From Rehmannia glutinosa (Eukaryota > Streptophyta > Magnoliopsida > Lamiales > Orobanchaceae), in NCBI GenBank assembly GCA_016081115.2, contig JABTTQ020001795.1, positions 558,001 through 622,000 of the forward strand: a stretch of DNA of 64,000 nucleotides. Direction: 5' to 3'. Positions 44,426-56,739 of the stretch are shown in pieces (position 1 is the first letter of the stretch; every line of letters begins with the position of its first letter). Below the pieces are notes generated by a model. It saw only the letters and a list, made by a program, of their open reading frames with translations. It was not told the origin of the DNA and made no database searches. The position numbers and the translations under genes are program-made.

Positions 44426-46693
44426 AACTTTCCGGTTTCGTTTTGAAAAATTCTGGAGTATTGAGAAGGATTGCAAGGAGGTGGTAGAAAGAAGATGGAT
44501 AGCAGGAGGAAGAGAGCAATGCTTATAAGATCGAATTCAGAATTGTGCGAAGATACTACAAGAATGGGCAACATTTCGTTTTCAAAATCTGCCTAAAAAC
44601 TGAAGAAAAACCGGGAGCGGTTAACAGAGTTGCAAAAGGCGGAAAATTGGGGTATGGCTGAAGCACAAATTGGTGAGCTGGAGAAAGAGGTCGAAAAATT
44701 AGCTTATCAGGAGGAAATCTTTAGGAAACAAAGAAGCCGTAATAATTGGCTCAAACATGGCGATAGAAATACACCATATTTCCATGCTCAAGCCAATAAA
44801 CGGAGGGTGAAGAATCACATAAAAGGCCTGGCAACTAGATAAGGGGATTTTTGCACGGAAAAGGAAGCTATGACGGAAATAATTTCTGATTATTATACGG
44901 AATTATTCACTTCGGGGAACCCAACGGCTGAGGAGATAGATTCAGTAATTCAGTGCGTTGACCAGCAGGTAGATGACGATATGAATGACAGACTATGCTA
45001 ACCTTTCACGGAGAAAGAAGTTAAAAAAGCACTTTTTGACATTAGCCCGGATAAATCACCCGGACTGGATGGAATGCCGGCGTTATTTTTTCAAAAGTAT
45101 TGGGACGTGATAGGAAAAGATGTCTCACAGGAGATCCTTGAGGTGCTGAATAACAACAAAGACTTATCAGAGTGGAACTCGACAATTATTACTCTCATCC
45201 CAAAGGTAAATAACCCCCTGCTTGTTAAAGAATATAGACCAATTGCTATTTGTAATGTTTGTTACAAAATTGTGTCTAGGGCAATTACGAATACATTGCG
45301 CCCCATTTTAAATGATCCTATAAATGAATATCAAAGTGCGTTTATTCCGGGGCGATTAATTACGGATAATGTCATTTTGGGATTTGAGAGCATTCATTGG
45401 ATTAGAAATCATCTAGCTAGCAACATGGGTTATGCGGCTCTGAAATTGGATATGAGCAAAGCGTACGATAGGGTCGAATGGAGATTTCTAGAAGCGATAA
45501 TGGTGAAGTTGGGGTTTAACAGGAGATGGATTCCATTAATCGTGAATTGTGTAAAGACGGTAAGCTACTCTTTTGCGGTAAATCAAGAGATTGTTGGATT
45601 TGTCATGCCAACGAGGGGATTACAACAAGGTGACCCGCTATCACCTTATTTATTTGTTTCATGCGCCCAGGGGTTATCGTCTTTGTTTAGTGTTTGCACA
45701 TAATGTCAAGAGAAAATGGATTAATGGGATTCTAATTGAGGTGTTCAAGGAAATATTTATGGTAAAAGTGGTTCAGGGCCATGAAGTATGCTTGGGGTTA
45801 CCCACCTTTTCTCTTCGTAGTAAAAGGCTTCAATTTGGTTATCTCAAAGACCGAATTATTAATCGAGTGAAGGGATGGGGAGGCAAGTCATTCTCCGAGG
45901 GAGGAAAAGAAGTGGTTATTAAATCGGTACTTCATGCTATTACCACATATGCAATGTCTTGTTTTCGAATTCCAAACACAATTTGGTGGGGAATGGAAGG
46001 TGGAAAGAAGAAGCTTCATTGGGTGAAATGGGATGATCTATGCCGACCTAAATGCCTAGGAGGGTCGGGATTTCGAAAGTTACAGGAGTTTAATAAATCA
46101 CTTTTAGCCAAACAAATCTGGAGAATCATCAAATTTCCGGATAGTTTGGTGGCTAGAGTGTTAAAAGCGAGATACTTTCGACATGTGGATATTATGGAAG
46201 CTACGTTGGGTACCAAACCATCATATATATGGCGTTTGATTTTATGGAGCCGAGATTTACTCAAGGTGGGAATATCGTGGAGGATAGGTAACGGTAAGGG
46301 CATGCAGATTAGCAATGATCACTGGTTAAAACTCTTGCAACCCCAGTCACAAGCCATGATGTTGTTATTCGATACAATACCAAAGTGGAAGCTTTGATTA
46401 TAGCAGGCCGTTGGAATGAAGAAGTAATTAACAGATCCTTCTTACCATATGTGGCCAAAATTATTTTGTCAATGCCGCTGCCTAGAAGTTCTAGAGAGGA
46501 TGTAAGATATTGGAGGTTTAATAATAAAGGAATATACACAGTGAGGGATAGTAACAAATGTGCAATTGGAATCTTCAAGAAACACCCACATAGTTCTTCG
46601 ATCAAAATGGAGAAGTGGTGGAAATATTTATGGGCAATGAATATACTTCCGAAAGTAAAATTTTCTTGTGGTGGTCTTCGAATAATTTGCTAG
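44426..46693 (+). pseudogene. LINE-1 ORF2, linker, reverse transcriptase and zf-RVT start
   Basis: After copia-I the LINE resumes with FRFEKFWSIEKDC. The frame 44630-44842 gives NNWLKHGDRNTPYFHAQANK. The frame 45074-45703 gives ALFFQKYWDVIG, LIPKVNNPLLVKEYRPIA, SAFIPGRLITDNVI, LDMSKAYDRVEW and GLQQGDPLSPYLF. At about 45690-45780 the phase changes and the segment with the catalytic F/YADD is deleted. The frame 45591-46397 continues with the thumb (GWGGKSFSEGGKEVVIKSVL, LHWVKWDDLCRPKCLGG). 46385-46693 holds the zf-RVT start. The RT cannot be active. Confidence 0.85.
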
Positions 46694-47396
46694 TGTCGAA
46701 AGAAAACATATGTAATCACCACGTCCCAGCCGAAGGGGGGTGCGATCTATGTCAATTTGCTGGGGATGACACTGCACATGCCTTATTTTTATGTCCGGTG
46801 CTGAGGAAAATGTGGAAAATTTAGGTTTCTAGGAATTTCTAAAACAAGTAAGGCATGACAATATTCTAGATATGGCTTATTGGATGCGACAAAGCTTGAC
46901 AAACGGAGAGTTTGAACTATTTGCATGTATGACTTGGGCCATATGGAAGGAGAAACAAACTTATCTTCATGATCGAGAGGGTAAGAAACTGAAGGAAATA
47001 GCAAATTGGGTTACTCTATTTTTGAATGCATTCCAAGAAGCAAAACATGCAGATGAAATAATAGCGGAAACCAAAACTGATCGGAGAGAACATAAATGGC
47101 AGAAATCGAGAAGGGGATGGTATCGAGTTGAAATAGATGCATGTTACAATACAAAAGAAAATAGATTCGGAATTGGAGGAGTGATCAGAGATGATGAAGG
47201 TCAGATATGCTGTGCTTTTGGGAAAAAAATAAATGCTATGGACTCTGTGTTGGATGGGGAGTTACAAGCATTTGAATTGGGGCCACAACAAGTTAAGGAT
47301 AAAGGATTTTTGCTTATACAAGTTACTTCGGATTCACTCGCAGCCGTGCAAGCAGTCATGACGGCGGAGGAGGATTTAGTTATAATGGTTTCTTAA
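46615..47396 (+). pseudogene. LINE-1 zf-RVT end and RNase H domain
   Basis: The frame 46615-46824 has CDLCQFAGDDTAHALFLCPV, the Cys/His pattern of zf-RVT. The frame 46872-47396 has RGWYRVEIDACYNTKENRFG (first Asp), VLDGELQAFELGPQQ (Glu) and LIQVTSDSLAAVQAVM (Asp), the RNase H core. A stop between them breaks ORF2. Ends 75 bp before copia-III. Confidence 0.85.
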
Positions 47397-47470
47397 TTGC
47401 AGATATTAAACAGTTTTTTGCGAGCTTGGGTGCAACCACAATCAGTCATGTACGCCGAACAACTAATAGC

Positions 47471-48209
47471 TGTTGGGAAATTTATTTGATAGATTTTGAT
47501 GAATGCCATGTAAAACTTAAACTAGAAAGTTGGCACCCCATTTTCCTTGTAATTTTCATTGTAATAGATAGGGCTGGAAAAGCTGAGTCAAGTTAGCTAT
47601 GCCTGGAAATACAAGAAGTCAATCATGATCGAGTCGAAGAGAAGCTCATTTGTGTGACCAAGGCATCTCTAGATCGAGTCCAAGGAGCAAGTGTTTGTGT
47701 GATCAAGACTTGTCTCTAGATCGATAACCACTTTGTGAACTCGATCATTACTTAGTGGATTCCTCCAGGAGTTGGAGAAGAGAGGATTAGAAGAATTACC
47801 CCATCTTCGAACCTCTATAAAAATCATTTGTGTCATTTACATTTCAACACTTTTATTTCTGAATACTTACTTATATCTGCTGGTAATTTGCTATCCAACT
47901 GATTAATAACTAAGTGATAAATTCAAGTGTTGAAACATGTTTAAATCAAATTCAATAGTGTTAAGTCTTCCGTTGATAAAACCAACACAACCAAGTTAAG
48001 TTTCAGGTTAAACAGTTGAGTTATTCTATCAACAGCTCTACCGAGTCTGTTGAGTGGCTAACTCTGCTGAATAACCAACTTAGCTGTCCCCCAAGGACTT
48101 AGCTGTTTGTGTTAACTCTTTAATTTCTTTAAAAGGACTAAATCGAAAATTTGGTAAGGTTTATTCAACCCCCCCTTCCAAAACTTACTCACACCCCTTG
48201 GGACCTACA
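47471..48209 (+). repeat. Copia-III 5' LTR, internally deleted
   Basis: 739 bp against about 1.5 kb in copia-I. The ends TGTTGGGAAATTTA and GGGACCTACA are intact, but the middle, including the TATA box, is missing (join near 47630-47650). Confidence 0.85.
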
Positions 48210-48516
48210 ACAGTCAAGCTCCTAGAGTGATTTTGGAAAAAGGATCTTCAAGTAATGAGGCATCTCAAAAATCCAAAATACCAAATGTTGCACCCACATT
48301 CATTCCAAAGCACAACCACAAACAAACTGGCCTTGGATATAAAGGAAAAGGAAAACAGCCAGTTGAGTATGCTGAGAGGACAGCTGAGAAGAAATCCAAC
48401 AAAGTTCCTCAGCAAACTCCAAATAGAAAGTACTCTGTGAAGAATAAACAGAGCTACCAAAACCCCAAGAAGTTTTATCAAAGAAACACATATGAGGGGA
48501 ATGGTAGAAATTATCC
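48210..48516 (+). pseudogene. Copia-III gag basic region, left piece
   Basis: Starts abruptly after the LTR and matches 33637-33920 of copia-I (KHNHKQTGLGYKGKGKQPVE, NRKYSVKNKQSYQNPKK). Interrupted at 48517 by a copia-J LTR. The first two thirds of gag and the PBS are deleted. Confidence 0.8.
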
Positions 48517-50013
48517 TGTAAGTCCAAGCGGCTATGATAATCTAGAGGGGGGGTGAATAGATTATCTCCATCTTTTCGATTCCGCCCTCTTTTTTTGAGC
48601 AAAACAAGTCAAGACAATAATAAGGTGCGGAATGTAAACAACACACGTCGATTTATAGAGGTTCAACCCACCTAGGGCCTAATCCTCTACCACCCCAGTA
48701 TATCCGGGATGGATTTCAAAAAGAAAAAAAGATTTTATTAATTACCAAAATTAATACAACACCAACTTACAACAACACCTTGAAGAGCACCACACTCTTC
48801 TTCAACACCACCTTTGAGATTACCACAATCTCTTCTTGAAGATTACCATAATTTCCAACGGCACCTTGTGAAGATTACCACAATCTTCAACCTTGAAGAA
48901 TACCAAATTCTTCAACACCTCAACAAGAAGATTACCACAATCTTCTTACACCTAACACCTAGATCACCCAAGCGTGTTCTTACCACAAGAACACTAACAA
49001 GGATATCTTGTGTTGAATGATAACCCAAAAATTCAAGATTACAACTCGATAATGAATTATACAATTGAGTGCAAGTGTAATCAAGAATAGCCTAGACCTC
49101 AAGAATGTGAAAGTGAATAGCTAGGCAAATTACAACAAGAAATAAGACAATGTAAGAACAAGTGTATTCTTGAGTGTATCTTGTTGTATTGTAGTTTTCT
49201 CTCTTGTTATGTTGCTTCAATTCTTCCTCTATTTATAGAAGATGTCTTGTACATGATAGACTCCTCTTGGGGACATGAATTCTGTAAAAAATACCAAGAC
49301 AATTGAAGAAAAGAGCTGTTAGAAATCAACCCCTCAAATTAAGGAAAAGTTGTCTGCAAACTCAACGGATAGTTTGCTGTCAAAAGAGGGGTTCGACCGG
49401 TCGCGCAGAGATAAGTTGAAATTGAAATTTTTGCGAATTTTACACAGGGGGACCGGTCGGAGGGGGGTACGACCGGTCGCCCTCATGTTGGACCGGTCGA
49501 GGGAGACAGAAATCAAGAAACAGAAGTTCCTGTCCTTCGAGGGGGGCCCAAGCACGGCCGCCTAGGGTCGACCGGCCGCTTTCACCGGTCGACCTGCTGG
49601 TCGGTCGACCGTGCCGCCCCTCGAGTTTCCCTCCATCCCTTTTTCTGTTCCAAAACTCAACACAGGTACGGGTTGCCCTATAGGGCGACCGGTCGAGCTC
49701 TGAAACATAAGTGTTGTCCAATTTTACATCAAAAATAAACTTCAAGAAATACTCCGAAAAATAGTAAAAACATTTTAGACCGATCGGAAGTATTAGGACA
49801 ACATTCGGGGACATTGTTTTGATGTAAAAATACTTTGACACATGATCATTAAAAGCATTGTCCAATTTTGTCGAAAATAAAACTTGAAGAAATACTCCGG
49901 AAAAATATTAAAACAATTTTAAATCATTTAGGAGTATTTGGACAACCTTTAAAAACATTGTTTTGGTATAAAAACAAAATCATCAAAATCATGATAAAAC
50001 CATTTATCAAACC
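48517..50013 (-). repeat. Copia-J solo LTR
   Basis: 1497 bp from TGTAAGTCCAAGCGG to TTTATCAAACC (the final A changed to C), flanked by a perfect 5-bp duplication TATCC (48512-48516, 50014-50018). The minus-strand orientation is taken from the longer copia-J copy. It contains multiple GACCGGTCG motifs. The internal part has been lost by LTR-LTR recombination. Confidence 0.85.
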
Positions 50014-51342
50014 TATCCAAGCCAAGCTGATTGGAATAATGTAAAACATCAGCAAAGACCTATGGAATACAAGCCTAAATGGCAAAGACCTAGATCTCAG
50101 CAAAGGTCATTCCAAAGGCAAAAGAGCTATCATCAGCACATATATGCACCCAGGCACTACACTCAAAAATATCACAACTACCCAAAGAAGGCAACTGCTA
50201 AAACACACACACAGGAATACAGACAAAAGAGACAGTTGTATGTACCTAAAGCCCCCAAGCAATTTGCCAAAGTGAATTATGATTATGGCACAGATAGATG
50301 GCAACCTCTTAGAGTCAAATCATTTGGCTATAGGTTGGTTGGATCATCTTACAGTACTAACCCCTCAGGACCCAGGCAAGCATGGGTACCTAAAAACTAA
50401 TTTCCTTGATTGCAGGTTCAAGGAACAACTGAGTGCCAAGGAACCTGGTACATGGATAGTGGCTGTTCCAGACATATGACAGGAAACAAGAAAAATCTGT
50501 CAAGATTCAAGGAGAAGACATTGAAAGTTAGCTGACAAGTTGAATCACCCAACTATGCAGAAAAGTCCTTATATTGAAGATGAAACAAGAGAAATCAATC
50601 TAGATGAAGAGAAGATAGCTGAATCTCAAAGACAGCTGGAAAGTCTGTAGCTGAATGATGATGAAAGAGCTGCTCAAAACAACACAGCTGCGAGACAGCT
50701 GAACCCAGCTAATTTGCTTCAACCTGATGTGAGATGGCTGAGAGACCATCCACCAGAGCTAGTAATTGGAGATGTGAGAGATGGTGTAAGAACCAGATCC
50801 AGAGCTCAGCAAGAAGCAATGTTCACTTGCTTTATTTCCCAAATAGAACCAAAAGATATGTCTCAAGCCTTAGATAACACACATTGGATTCAGGCCATGC
50901 AAGAAGAACTGAATCAGTTTGAAAGAAACAAGGTATGGGAATTGTTGCAGTGACCAACCCATCAAAATGTTATTGGCACAAAATGGGTTTTCAGAAACAA
51001 AATGAATGAGGAAGGTTCTGTGGTGAGAAACAAAGCAAGATTGGTAGCCAAAGGGTATTACCAAGAAGAGGGAATAGATTTTGATGAAACATTTGTCCTG
51101 TTGCAAGATTAGAAGCAATAAGGATGTTTCTTGCCTATGCTGCTCACAAGAACTTCACTGTATATCAAATGGATGTGAAAAGTGCATTTTTAAATGGACT
51201 GTTAGAAGAAGAAGTCTATGTTGAGCAACCTCCAGGATTTGAGCAGAAGACTATTGGGGATAAGGTGTATAAGCTCAAGAAAGCTCTATATGGACTGAAG
51301 CAAGCACCAAGCGCAGAACACTCTTTAGAATTAAAGATGAAG
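50014..51342 (+). pseudogene. Copia-III gag-to-RT segment, left copy of a duplication
   Basis: Encodes the basic gag region (MEYKPKWQRPRSQQRSFQRQ at 50062), the protease start TWYMDSGCSRHMTGN (near 50447), then after a large deletion the RT N-terminal part (50714-50953 and 51124-51342: YVEQPPGFE, LKKALYGLKQAP). Most of the protease and all of the integrase are missing. It is nearly identical to 58247-59507, including a shared ~60-bp deletion in RT after QAP(R/S), and ends abruptly in copia-J LTR sequence. Confidence 0.8.
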
Positions 51343-51877
51343 GTCGCCTTCATCTTGGACCGGTTGAGGGAGACAGAAATCAAGAAACAGAAGTTCCTGT
51401 CCTTCAAGGGGCGCCCAGGCACCGGTCGCCCTAGGGTCGACCGGTCGCCCTCACCGGTCGACCTGCGGGTCGATCGGTCGCCCCCCTCGAGTTTCCCTCC
51501 GTCCCTTTTTCTGTTCCAAAACTCAACACAGGTACGGGTTGCCCTATAGGGCGACCGGTCGAGACTGAAACATAAGTGTTGTCCAATTTTACATCAAAAA
51601 TAAACTTCAAGAAATACTCTGAAAAATAGTAAAAACATTTTAGACCGATCGGAAGTATTAGGACAACATTCGGGGACATTGTTTTGATGTAAAAATACTT
51701 TGACACATGATCATTAAAAGCGTTGTCCAATTTTGTCGAAAATAAAACTTGAAGAAATACTCCGGAAAAATATTAAAACCATTTTAAATCATTTAGGAGT
51801 ATTTGGACAACCTTTAAAACATTGTTTTGGTATAAAAACAAAATCATCAAAATCATGATAAAACCATTTATCAAACA
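51343..51877 (-). repeat. Copia-J 3' LTR, truncated
   Basis: Matches about 57711-58246. The join to copia-III RT sequence is at 51342/51343, within AAGGTCGCC. Confidence 0.85.
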
Positions 51878-51898
51878 ATCTCCCCCTTTTTGATGATT
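51878..51898 (-). promoter_or_regulatory. Copia-J polypurine tract
   Basis: On the minus strand CATCAAAAAGGGGGAGAT directly precedes the TGTTTGATAAATGG LTR start. Confidence 0.75.
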
Positions 51899-53500
51899 AC
51901 AAACCAAAACAATTCAACAAGGCCGATTTTCAAAACAAAACAATTTTGAGAGGCGATTTTGAAAACAAAACAAGTTTGCCGGTCAAAAATAAATATCCGT
52001 TGAGAGCGACAATATTCCGTGCAATATAAACACAAGGAAGGAAGTGGAGATATTCAAACACATATTATAAATGCTCCCCCTATCAACATGCACAACACGA
52101 GTTATATAGAAGCAACTTAAACATAAGCTAAAATCTTAGGTTTTCGATATTGAGCTTAAGCATTAAAAACTTAAAAGCTCCCCCTGTCAAAGAGACATCA
52201 TTAGAACCGTATATAAGTCCATACTACAACCAATGGACCACGATTCATACATAACCATAATGCACCAAGTGGACTAAATATGATCCATAACTTATGGCTT
52301 TATGAAGCCATAGCTTATAGCTTCTTTTTGTTAAGCTTATCTTAGCTTCTTTGAGCTAAAGAGCTTATAACATGTTTCTCCCCCTTTGGAATCATCAAAA
52401 AGAATGTTAGCACGATAAATACATCATATATTCATATCAAGGTGCGCAACTAAATCAATGTATCGAGCTATTTGAACATTGAAGCTTATAAACCAAATAG
52501 GAGGGAAAAGTCGAATCAAACGACTTGTAGAAGCTTGTGAAAACTCATTTGAGAAACTAAACATGATTTCTATAAATATATAAGTCTTTTGAAATCGAGA
52601 GAATTATGTAGGTGATGAATTTTTCATTGAAACATTTTATCAAACACTTGGTGGGCGTCAAAAATTGAAAAAGATATATATATATAGCCTTTGTAAATGA
52701 AATCAAGCCAAGTTTTTCATCACCAAATACAATTTAACAAATATCAATCATCAACAATCAATAAGCTCATCACAAAAATATATGAATTGCATCAAGAAAG
52801 ATACATATAAGCCACAAACTCAAGGGTTCAACCCAATTGAGCTAAAGAGAGTAAACTTCTTACCATTCAATCGGTAAAGATGAGCATTGATGATGATAAT
52901 CGGGCTAGATAATCCCCAAACTATGTAATTCATGCAACAAAACACATTTGAAGTGAAATGTGTGTGCAAATGACAAAGGGGACGAAATAGAGAAGAAAAA
53001 AAGGCCAAAATGCCAAATTCTGGAAACAGAAAGCAATATATCTGAAAACTCAGCAGGGGTGACCGGTTGGAGGCTGGGGCGACCGGTCGGAGGCTAGGGC
53101 GACCGGTCGACCTCAGCCCCTTCAGCCCACTGCTTCTTTCTATTTTGCAAAATTCCGAAGTTTGATCCAAAAATCCGATTTTTCGCCCCTAAGTTTTCAA
53201 AACGTGCAAAATGCAAACGTAGACCTCATTCAATATACATTATGTCATAATCAAGCTCGAAATGAGGTAAAATACTCGGCGGTTAACGGAAAAAAAAAAT
53301 CCGCGAGTTATCCTTGAGACGGAATTAAACACATCTCAATTTTTCATTTTAGAAACGCAATCCCTTAGAAAAAATTTCGAATCTCAATATGTTTAGTTCG
53401 ATTATGACGAACCATATTTTGATAAATTGTAAACACCGAACTTGTTATCCCGGAAAAATAAGAACGTTTTAATACTTTGGATATACAAGTCATAAGAAGA
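51899..53500 (-). other. Copia-J 3' non-coding region and degraded pol end
   Basis: AT-rich, with several short purine tracts (for example complements near 52076, 52180 and 52378), as expected upstream of a copia PPT. A GACCGGTCG cluster lies at 53058-53115. No readable RNase H was found. Confidence 0.4.
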
Positions 53501-53559
53501 AGTGCCTTTCAAATATTTGAAAATTTCTTTTAACGACACTTTAATGAGATTCGTTGGGA

Positions 53560-54420
53560 TGGTTTTTGAAGTCGAGCATATAGACATAAGGCATATGGAA
53601 TGTCGAGTCTATAGGAATAATACAAGAAAACATACCTCGAATTTGTTTGTCGGTCGATATGCTTTTCTCAACCTTTGTCAATCTTTAGCCATAGAGGTTG
53701 AGATGGTTCTTCTTTCTTCAATGCTTAACTCCTTTATATAACCATCTTCTTGGTATTGAATAATTTGTAGTCCAAGCAAGAAATTGAGCTCCCCCATCAT
53801 GCTCATCTCTAGTTCACCTTGCATCAACTAAAAAAATTTCTTGCACAAAGAATCATTAGTAGCACCAAAGATAATATCATCAACATAAATTTGCACAAGT
53901 AAACAATCTTGCCCTTTTTTTTTAAAAAAAAAAAACAAAGAGAGTTGTATCAACTTTACCTCTTGTAAAATCATTTAGCAAAAAAAGCTAAGTCTATCAT
54001 ACCATACATGGGGTACTTGTTTTGAACCATACAAGAAAAATTTTAAACCCCGGAGGTTGTTTTACATAGACTTCTTCTTGAATAAAACCATTGAGAAAAT
54101 TGAATTTAACATCCATTTGGTAAAGCTTGAAATTTTCTTAAAACAAGAATGGGCAAGTAAAATGCAAATAGCTACTAAATGTGCTATGAGTGCAAATGTT
54201 ACATCAGAATCGATTACCTTCTTCTTGAAAATACCTTCGAGCTACTAACCTCGCCTTAGTTCGACCAATGTTACCTTGGTCATCGAGTTTGTTCCGGAAT
54301 ACCCTTTTATCTTCTTCATCACTATCATCATAGGGCAACCAATTGATCTAAGGTGTTCATAATAGAACATTTACATCCAAATATTTTGTGGTAACTAATA
54401 TTTAGAGTACTCCATTTCTC
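53560..54420 (-). pseudogene. Copia-J reverse transcriptase remnant
   Basis: On the minus strand: RNKLDDQGNIGRTKARLVA (near 54290), QEEG, QMDVK.FNFLNG with EEVYVKQPPGF (54120-54045), and QIYVDDIIFGATND (53900-53850) with the catalytic YVDD at 53877-53888. Frameshifts and stops separate these pieces. Confidence 0.75.
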
Positions 54421-55253
54421 ATCTACACAACTTAATAAACTTATTACCGGTATTGCTTATATAAGCAAGAAAACAAATAGCCCAAGTGTAAAAATATGCC
54501 TCAATTATCAATCACACAATTTCTTGCATAAGAGCATAGTAGAATATACACTATATATATAGACCATGAAGCAAGAAACACATACTATGCATTTAGAAGA
54601 TCATCAAGAGTCTAATAAATCATGCAAGTTCAAATAAGCTTAAGAAAGCTACAAAAGGTCTCTTTTGAAATTTCAAAATTCGATAGCATATAGTTGAGAC
54701 CTCATTTAAAGAAGTATTTGAACAAGAGTTGTCAAAGCAAAAATGTGCAATCAAATATCGAATAGTGCCTTTCAAAAAAAAAATCTAAAAATCCTCTTAA
54801 TGGCACTTGTATGAAATACTATGAAAAACAAGCACATAGGCACATGGCAATATATATCGAGTCTATAAGAGTAAGAATAACACAAGTAAATGTACCTCGT
54901 TAAGTTATGCCTTTCTTGACAAATAATGACGTAAATGGCCATTTGTAAAAATATGTAAATCCTACATAATTCTTAAAACAAATCTAGCACAAATCATAAT
55001 GATAAAAATGTATGCTAAGGGATATCCCAAGTAAGCTCATGCCATAAAAATCCATAAGAGATGATAACACACTTTAGTCTACAAAAATGCACAAGAGTTT
55101 TAAAAACATCATATAAGGTCTCCTTTTTCAAAAGAATTTTAAAAACACGCATATATATTGAAGACCTTAATTTAAAAAAAAATCAATACTTGAAAACTCA
55201 TGTTGCAATAAAGACACAAATAAAAACATGCATAACAAAATAAAATGCATATT
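54421..55253 (-). other. Copia-J degraded gag-pol middle
   Basis: AT-rich, with no readable protease or integrase motif. Probably decayed or filler sequence between gag and RT. Confidence 0.4.
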
Positions 55254-56213
55254 TTAAATGGGGAGATACGGGTTACCAATTACGCCATTTCCATGGGTTG
55301 TGTCGTTCCCATTGTTGATGAATCTTCCCCTTGAGAAGTCACTTTGTTGATGATGACTTCTTTGATTACTCCATTTCCAAGGTTTGTTGCCTTCCCATTG
55401 TTGATAGTCTCTTCTTCTTTGAAAATCATCTTGTTGATGATGTTTTTGCCATTTCCAAGGATTGTGTTCTTCCCATTTTTGATTATATCCTCTTCTTGGA
55501 AATTGGCTTTGTCGAAAATAGTTTTTCCTTCTTTGATCAAATGAAACGGTCATTTGATGCCTTCTTGGCGGTATGAATTTTCTTAGATCATTATTTCGCC
55601 GGGTACCTAATATGACATTATTTTGTGGTATCCTCAAGTGTTTGGGTCCTTTAGTATTAGCTTTGAGACTTTTAGGTATCCAATAATGATTAGAGCTATT
55701 TCTAGCCCGACAAGTATTAGTCGTATGACCCTTTTTACCACAATAGAAGCATGTAATAATTCTAGGAGCATAATGACCAACGTGCTTCGAGACTTGATTC
55801 TTCTTCATGTGATTGACACCCTTAGGCTTATGATCAAGTTCTAGTTTTGAATTATCACAACAATCAACAATATCGGTCATTCTATTGGTACTCAAGTTGG
55901 ATTTTAATAAATCCTTTTTCATGCAATCAATATTCTCAACAAGAGTACTATTTTCTTTTTCAAGGTTTCTAACCTTGTCAAGTGTGGTGGTGTGAGCACA
56001 TGATAGTGATTCATAGGAAGTAAATAAACTATCCTTATCATTTTTCAAAACATTGAATTCCTTTTTCAAATTTTTGTATTTAACAAGTAAGTCTTGGAAT
56101 TCATTTTGAAGATCATCAAAATCATTTTGCAAATCACTATAATCATTTTGAATAACAATATCATATGGAGTAGAGGGTTTAAGACATACCTCATTTTCTT
56201 CTTCGATGCCCAT
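55254..56213 (-). pseudogene. Copia-J gag, C-terminal part with zinc knuckle
   Basis: 319 codons. Residues about 24-105 are coiled-coil-like with repeats of DLQN..DDLQNEF. A perfect zinc knuckle CFYCGKKGHTTNTC is at residues 155-168 (Cys155, Cys158, His163, Cys168). After it comes a basic Trp/Gln/Arg-rich segment in which an approximately 20-residue unit (NPWKWQKHHQQDDFQRRRDY-like) repeats. It binds the element RNA. The N-terminal part is in another frame upstream. Confidence 0.8.
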
Positions 56214-56372
56214 AAAACATTGTTCGACTACTTCATAGTTGGAAGTTGTAAAAGGCTTGTTCCTTGGATTTGAACTTGTATCCCTTTGAGAAGTAGATGC
56301 TTTTGAGTTGCTCCTATCATTTGCATATACTTCATGAATGGATTCTAATTTTTGCCATACTCCATGAGCCGA

Positions 56373-56735
56373 TCAAATTCCTACAATATGTTCATATTCC
56401 AAGTTAGTAAGTGAACAATACAAAATATTGAGAGCTTTACCGTTTAAGGAGATGATTTTCTTCTCTTCATCATTTAGCTCTTTGAGGCCTTTGGAGGTGT
56501 GTGGTGTGTCTTTCATCGGAATGGATTCTCCATTTATGACGGTGTTCCAAATATCAAACCCGCAACCTTGTAAATAACATTCCATTCTTTCTTTCACAAA
56601 AATAAAATTTTTGGAATTAAATAGTGGTGGCTTGGTGGTGGAGGTGCCGGAAAGTTGAGCTTCATTCATAGCCGACGATCGTTCCTCTTCACTCGCGATG
56701 TGAAACGAGCTTGCCAAAGAGTTTGGCTTTGATAC
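56373..56735 (-). pseudogene. Copia-J gag, N-terminal part
   Basis: On the minus strand: LFNSKNFIFVKERMECYLQG, FDIWNTVINGE and LNGKALNILYCSLTNLEYEH, matching copia gag N-termini (F.G.NF..WK.RM..YL). The ATG in the family is near 56670 (MNEAQLSGTSTT). A stop at IVGI separates it from the zinc-knuckle part. Confidence 0.75.
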
Positions 56736-56737
56736 CA
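56726..56737 (-). promoter_or_regulatory. Copia-J primer binding site (initiator tRNA-Met)
   Basis: Minus strand TGGTATCAAAGC, two bases from the LTR. One mismatch from TGGTATCAGAGC. Confidence 0.8.
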
Positions 56738-56739
56738 CT

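Larger units (their letters stand above)
20010..47470 (+). mobile_element. LINE-1: L1-type LINE, host of three LTR-element insertions
   Basis: Pieces on the plus strand: ORF1 and endonuclease start (about 20010-22088), a short endonuclease piece (30053-30339), and the rest of ORF2 (44426-47470). Removing the insertions gives a 5.4-kb L1 in the correct domain order. The insertions are LARD-B in the endonuclease, copia-I after it (TSD AACTT) and copia-III just after RNase H. The 3' end of the LINE is cut off by copia-III. Confidence 0.85.

Noticed and set aside
48780..49010. Tandem-looking GAAGATTACCACAATCTTC units, considered as a CRISPR-like array
   Set aside because: Units vary in length and have no unique spacers; they are part of the copia-J LTR (also at 57000-57230) and the genome is a plant.
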